Origin: Rosa chinensis | Taxonomy: Eukaryota > Streptophyta > Magnoliopsida > Rosales > Rosaceae | Direction: 5' to 3' | DNA length: 64,000 nt | NCBI RefSeq assembly: GCF_002994745.2 | Contig: NC_037094.1 | Coordinates: 26,823,001-26,887,000, forward strand | Shown here: positions 58,198 to 64,000 of the stretch, one piece after another | Layout: each line of letters starts with the position of its first letter | Numbering within the stretch: the stretch's first letter is position 1 | The notes under the pieces: generated by a model | What the model was told of the DNA's origin: nothing | Databases searched by the model: none | The model's input: only the letters and a program-made list of their open reading frames with translations | Made by a program: the position numbers and the translations under genes

Positions 58198-61100
58198 AGC
58201 CTCTGAGGAAGATGATGGGAGAGAATGAAAAGATTTTACTCTTCTGAATTCTTTCCTTCTGATCTTTTGATTTCCAAACTGTTCTACAGTTATGATGTTC
58301 CCTATGTTACCGTACTGCTGATGTTGAATTGCTTGTTTCAAAGCAGTTGTAGTTTCTTATTAATCTTTGTTTTTTCGGATGCCTGCTTATCTATGTCGTA
58401 TCGACTTTTGTTGTCTCTCAGAAACTCCACTCTGGGGTGACTTCTGAGGTTGATTTGGCTTTGAATTTAGGTTGAATTTAGTTATGTCGATTGTGTTGTT
58501 TACTTATATTTTGAGGAGCATTGTTATTCTGGGGAAGCAGGATACTTTTTTACCATCTATTTGCGACTTACGTGCCCTTTGTCTGCTCTTTTTCATTACG
58601 CTTCCAAACACTTGAAATCTCCACCCCTTTCGTAGTAAAGCCAAACTTGGTTATGGAAGCAGCATGTCCAAGGTTTCCTTCATGTATGTATGCAATGGCC
58701 GTGAATGCAGAATTTCCGTTGTTGCAGTTTATTCACATAGCTAAAAAAAAGCACGCCTTGATTTCAAGTAAGGTAGCACCATGGCTTTCAGCTTTCTTCA
58801 TTCACATTCTTCAGCACGATGCTGTTGTTAATTGCGCTTTACCATCCTTACAGGTGCCCAGAGGCTCCAGCCATCCTTCAAAACCCCATTTTCGACCGTC
58901 GCACGCATTCTGGGTAATGCCTGGAACTTCGATTCTGCTGCACATCATCTGTATTCGCTCGAGTGCTTTCTCAATAACAATGTATACAACTCGGTGAATC
59001 TTTCTGCCTGTTTCTTTGAATCCTGTTTGATGTTTTTTAATAAACTTGCGGTCTCCATGACTCCATCTGTGTGTAAGTAAGCGTGTGACCGTGCGTCATT
59101 GTTTATATGTATCAGTGACTACAAGTTCTAGCTGTTATCAACTATCAGCTACAATGCCCCATTCTGTTCACGTCATCACGTGGTAGTATTGCTAAGCCAG
59201 AATCAAACATTGTGGAATGTTTCTATTCCATGAGCCCTCGGTTGTCTGTTGACTAGAATGAATAGCATAATGAACCGATTAAGCATTTTCAAGCTGGGGG
59301 TGAGAGAATAAGATTTAAGGATTGAATGACATTGCAGTAATCCATTCTGTTGAAACTGAAGCCTTAAGTCATTGTGAAGCTTAATATATTAGACATCTAG
59401 TATGACACATGCATATCCTTAATTACATATATCATATATAGACATACACCCATCCGGACTTCGTTTCTGTGGGTTGATGAGGAACAACAACTTTTTGTTG
59501 CTGCATGATACTGGGGTTAATGTTCACCTGTTTGAGTCCGTTTAATTTGTTAATTTTCTGCTGACCTTCTTGTATTGTATATCAAGTTAGTTTTGATATT
59601 CAAAAGATGATGAAGATTGCGAGGTGCATGACTGAAAGGTGACTGATGTCTTTTTGGATATAAATTGCAGTATGATACACTCAGTGGGTGGTTGTTGATA
59701 CTTTAGCCTATGTTGGTAGGCATGAGTCAACTGCGTTGCTGATGCTGCAGCTGGTGCCATAGACACTGCTGTAGGTCTTGGTGATGGTAATGAAGATGAA
59801 TATGAGGTTTGACATCGAGTCTTTGTGTTTCACACTGCCTTCTGGACGATTTTAATATACTCCAGCTTTATGTTTCACAAAAGCCAACGATTTTGAGAGT
59901 TCTCATAAAAAAAAAAAAAAAAAAAAAAAAAAGGGCCAAAAGATGGAAAGCTACTGGCAGTAGAGCAGTGGAGTGATTGAAATATAGGAAATTTAATATT
60001 AGATGACTTGGCGTAATTGCTTGGCTACCTGGCTTGTAGATTTTGTCAGACATCTTGTTTTTATTAGCATCTGTGAAGCTTCTCTGTAGATGTTTAGACT
60101 CGTTGTATCTTCAAATTCTCCCAATTTCTCAACCGAGTCCAGACCCAGATGCCAAATGCTTTTGTTGCGATATATTGTTCTGGGCTCTCTAATTAATCAA
60201 CCATGATTGTTAGAATTCCCAAGAGCTGTTACCTTGCACTCTGATATCTCATGAAAATGGCCTATAGCTGCTGTTATACTGCTTTCAGTATATATAGCTT
60301 TTACTAAAGAACTTGCATACATGAATCTATAATATCATTAGCATCATTATAAATTTATAATTTCCTCAATGTTTCATGAAAATGGCCTGTAGCTGCTATT
60401 ATATATCCTGCTATAGCTTTCACTAAAGAACTCGAACACATGAACCTATAATATCATTAGCATCATTAATTATAATTGTTTTAGCTAATAGATCGAGTTT
60501 AATATTTGCTGAAAATGTTATGCACTTATGCTCATAGGTTACGGAATCTTTGTCAACTTAACACATTCTCAAAAAGGTGATTGTTTTTGGCTGGATCAAT
60601 AATGGTGCAGAATGCTGAAAGCGTTGGGTCCTAAGCTCAGAAGGAATCAGTTTGGGTTGCCACAGAAATTTTACATTGAGATACCATGAGAATATAAAAG
60701 AAAGACGTGTGTTATATTTTTGAAGTACTGAATTTCTACAAGCTATTGCATGAAGTAGCTACGAAGAAAGTTAACACCACTTCTTTGAAAGAAGTTTTTT
60801 TTGGGTATTTCTTGGGTAGTGCCTACCTTCACGACCAATCTTGTTAATTGAGTCAGCCTTATAGTATATGTGGTTGTTCTTCATGTTTAGGCCTTCTGGG
60901 TTTTGTACTTTATCCCACCCTACTGAGTCCCATCACCGAACATGGATCAGATTGGTGTTGTGCAAGGAAAGATGAGGATGGATGAAGTACTACGAGTAAA
61001 GTTACTCAAAAATATCCTGATACCAAACAATCCCATAACGTTAATGGGAATTGAAGAAGCAACTAAAAAGGAGGGATCTGGGCTTGGGTGGTAGAGGAAG

Positions 61101-63329
61101 AAGAAGGTAAGAGGAGGAAGCAGCAGCAGAAAAAGAAGCAAAAGAAAGAAAGAAAAAAAAAATTTACTTTTGAGTGTAAATTAGTCTTTTTGCCCTCACT
61201 TAGTGCTTCATGTGCGTTACATGTGATCAAGTTAATGGCTCCGTGATGGAAATTGACCGAAGGTACGACATTGATATGAAATAATGAGTCAAGGTATCAC
61301 ATTGATAACTTTGTAAGTTCAGGTATCATTCTGAAAGTCCCCTAAGTGTCCAAATATTATTGGTAAATTTTTCCCATTAGAAAAAAGTCAAAAACAATGT
61401 AGATGACGATTGTGTTGGTTTTATTGTATTTTCTTTTTGTATTTAAAGATTCAAAACTTTTATTATTAATATTATTTAAAATAATATCAAAAGTTATCTG
61501 TTTTGGTTTTCCAAGAGTCATGTTCTTTTGAACAAGCATGAAGAGTTTATATAAGTTTGAACTCTTCAGACAAGAAAGGCACGCACAACAACTCTCTTCT
61601 TTCCCCTATTCTTCATCTTCTTCTATTATCAAAACTTCCTTCTGTACCAATTCATATTCTCCATTCTTGGGTAATCGATAAAAGCTTGGCATCCCGTCTA
61701 CCATGAACGTGCGAAGCGGATTAGACAACCTGTGAGGAATAAGGGTTGTATCTTGGAGTTTGTAGACGACCGCCAACACCTGCACGAGGGGAGGCGTCTA
61801 CGGCTTTAGGATAGCGATTACCGTGCCTCTTTTTGTTCTCACATGCCAGATTTCTCTAACCATTTTCCTTCCTCTGATTTATGATTGTGATTATATGAGT
61901 GAGTTCTCTGTTTGATTGATTTGATTTAGTGGACTTAGTATTGCACTTCTAACGATTGAATTTGGATGACAATAATACAGATAATGCGGCCTACAATCTA
62001 TCTTGTGAAAAACAATGCAAAACAATATAGATAACGATGGACTAAATGATAAACACCAGCACACGATAGAGTAAATGATGGACACCACCACAAATAACAA
62101 GCTCGCACAGAGTCCACAAACCCAGAAGATCATAATTCTTAAGAGTTAAAAAATTTAAAACTTAGCTAGTATGTAATCAAACTACAAAACCTCAATTGAG
62201 GAATAAGTAAATAACTCCAAGCAGTGTGTAAACTACACCACATCTTGGTTATTACTTTTATCACATGACCAACCAAGAAACTCATCTTCATTCAAGATAA
62301 AAAGAGGGTTAAGAAGCAAATACTAAGTCTATGTCCACGACTTCACTAACCAAGAACAAAAAAATGTCCCATGGAGTCTCATAACAGAATATTAACGAAT
62401 TGGACATATTAGATCAAAATTGAAAGTACAGGGGTCTTTTTGATGAAATTAGAAGTTTAGGGACTAAATTAATTTTGGACCTAAACCACAGGGTAGTAAT
62501 CAGTATTTAGCCATAACTTTTTCATTAATTATTTTGTAAATTGAAAATGTGGCTCTATTGGAATCCCTTGTAAGATGACGATTCACTAGCGTGGAATGCA
62601 AAATTAAAGCGTAAATGACATAAATTTTAAAATATATTACACAATAGTTGCCAAAAAAGCTAAGGATTGGACCAGATTGATTGAAACTGGTAAGTACAGG
62701 GGAACGCGTGATGAAATTAAAATTGTAAGGGAACAAGTGATTCAGGGTATAAAGGTCAGAGAGGTAAAATGAAATTTGCCCTTAAAACTAAAAGAGCAGA
62801 CAGGGTAATGAGGTTGAATATTGATTTCCAATAATGATAGGAGAAGAAGTATATAACGGTGTCTCATTTTGGTTTAGTATGAGATGTAATATCACACAAT
62901 GTCACGTGTAAAAAACAAAACAAAAGAGAAGCAAACTTCGATGTTGGAAGTAGTAATTCATTATAATCTGATTCCAACTCCTCTGCCATCCAGGTGGTTC
63001 TTAGCCTTATAGCCGTTGGTCAAATGGCCCTAACCATAACCAATTGCTCACATTCCTCAAGTCCAAGTCCACCCAAGAGCTCAATGACATTGTCTCCATT
63101 CTCATGCAATAGATGGTCATGGTACCTTCCTCCCTTTTTTTTTTATGATTATTTATATGCTAGGCTGCTCAGTAGTTTATGAAAAGAGATATGTTGTTTT
63201 GGCTTTTATTGAAGCTAACTGGTCAATGGATGGTGATCATTTTGTTGAGATTAATGCTTTCCTGATCCAATTAGAAAACTGTTGAAGAAGAGACTTTTCT
63301 ACAGCCACTTGCATTAATGTTTTTGCATG
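58198..63329. other. BRR2 3' flank and long spacer, no gene seen
   Basis: BRR2's 3'UTR should occupy roughly the first 250-300 bases. The 158-codon open stretch at 58521-58997 has no family resemblance. A short exon-like run encoding AGAIDTAVGLGDGNEDEYEV lies at about 59745-59810 but has no partner. A26 sits at 59907-59932, and a tandem duplication at 60249-60475. 61150-61360 and 62395-62500 use the wording of Mutator-type terminal repeats ('pull' of GGTATCA and GGGACTAAATT blocks) without definable ends. 61560-61870 recalls a copia LTR. Confidence 0.45.
60249..60475. repeat. Imperfect tandem duplication, period about 125 bp
   Basis: Both copies start TCATGAAAATGGCCT (60249 and 60374) and end ATAATATCATTAGCATCATT. 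Between them are shared AGCTGCT and CTAAAGAACT blocks. The copies differ by substitutions and short indels. Confidence 0.8.
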
Positions 63330-63750
63330 AGATCATAAGAGGTTTAATTTTCGTTGCTACACAAAAGGGTTAGTTTCTGCACCATCTTGATGTGAAATCT
63401 GCATTTCTGAATGAAGTGCTAAAAGAAGAAGTATTAGTGGGGCAACCACAAGGTTTTATCATCAAGGGTAAAAAGCAGAACAGTTACAAACTGAAGAAGG
63501 CTCTTTATGGTTTGAAACCAGCCCCAAGAGCTTGGTGTGGTGAAATTAATTTCAATTTCACATAAAGAACCTTCATTCTACACCAAAAATGAAGGTAAAA
63601 CAAGCATTCCAATTGTCTCCTTATATTTTAATGATTTGGTGTTTAGTGGAAGTTATGAAGAAATGATTTCAAACTTTAAATCTGATATGATGATGAAGTA
63701 TGAAATGAGTGATTTAGGAATTCTGCATGGTTTCAAACACAAAAGCACCA
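63330..63750 (+). pseudogene. Ty1/copia reverse transcriptase remnant
   Basis: In two frames one reads HHLDVKSAFLNEVLKEEVLV, QPQGFIIKGKKQNSYKLKKA and LYGLKPAPRAW (63380-63535). After a deletion follow PSFYTKNEGKTSIPIVSLYF, NDLVFSGSYEEMI and MKYEMSDLGILHGF (63560-63735). These are the RVT_2 motifs of plant copia elements; the catalytic YVDD box is replaced by YFND. A deletion removes the stretch between the two halves. LTRs and integrase are not visible in the window. Dead fragment. Confidence 0.8.
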
Positions 63751-63829
63751 TCAATATTATTTTTCCACACTCCTTGAATGGCATCTCAATTTTTCTATCT
63801 TTCTTGCATACCACCCCGTCTTGATTCTA

Positions 63830-64000
63830 CAACTTGTCCAGGGTTGATCCTGAGAATTTGGAGACTCCAGGCGAACTGAGTTACGGGGCTCAGAAGTTGG
63901 GATCCTTTAGTGTGTTTAACTGTTTGTTTTTAACTAAGTGATACAATAAATAAATAAATGACAAAATTTATTTCAAGTCCAAAATTGATTAAAGTTTAAA
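63830..64000. repeat. Start of a dispersed repeat, cut by the window edge
   Basis: The stretch beginning near 63838 (AGGGTTGATCCTGAGAATTTGG and following GACTCCAGGCGAACT) resembles the conserved head of a common plant repeat of the form GGGCCG-CCCTGAGATTTTGG. The other end is not in the window, so identity is uncertain. Confidence 0.3.

Noticed and set aside
58521..58997. 158-codon frame downstream of BRR2
   Set aside because: No domain, no splice logic and no partner exons; probably 3' flank that happens to be open.

Overview
The window is nuclear DNA of a flowering plant, most likely a eudicot. The genes have many short GT-AG introns and their proteins match plant families closely. Long AT-rich spacers are full of plant transposon types: CACTA, Mutator-like, gypsy/Tat, TRIM, copia, LINE tails and tRNA-derived SINEs. 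The repeat style reminds me of Rosaceae, but nothing in the sequence proves it. I see no bacterial operons, CRISPR arrays, rRNA genes or free-standing tRNA genes.

Four host genes look intact. (1) 8794-11722 (+), nine exons: a plastid-targeted CPBP/CAAX-type membrane protease (SCO4-like, 370 aa). (2) 13200-17428 (-), ten exons including an 18-bp microexon: acetylornithine deacetylase of the arginine pathway (440 aa), convergent with gene 1. (3) 35808-36533 (-), intronless: a SUPERMAN-type single-C2H2 repressor with a C-terminal EAR motif (241 aa), alone in a large spacer. (4) 50815-58197 (+), three coding exons: the U5 snRNP helicase BRR2 (2172 aa). These genes share no pathway; they are ordinary plant neighbours separated by transposon clusters.

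Layout: 1-5372 holds a gypsy-like LTR end and a left-truncated CACTA-like element with exon-like pieces and a solo LTR (5-bp TSD TTACC). 5373-17428 holds genes 1 and 2. 19060-26830 holds two antisense LINE-type zf-RVT/RNase H remnants; one is split by a TRIM, the other by a 5.0-kb LTR element (TSD AAAAG). That element carries only an antisense PF04195-type reading frame. 26831-28458 is a Mutator-like element with a perfect 9-bp TSD. 28459-40117 holds the zinc-finger gene in a spacer, then a Mutator-like element nested in an older inverted-repeat element. 43580-45051 is a Pack-MULE carrying the first exon of an MTV1-like ENTH/VHS gene. 45196-48354 is a CACTA element (TSD TTT) with pieces of three unrelated genes: TMEM230-like, an LRR receptor-like protein and a D-Ala-D-Ala ligase homologue. 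50385-58197 is BRR2 with a site II/telo-box promoter. 58198-64000 is spacer ending in a copia reverse transcriptase remnant.

The strongest unusual signal is gene-fragment capture: two neighbouring DNA transposons of different superfamilies carry recognisable exons of four host genes, including an LRR/ligase chimera. Next is the LTR element whose gag-pol is gone while its antisense frame remains.
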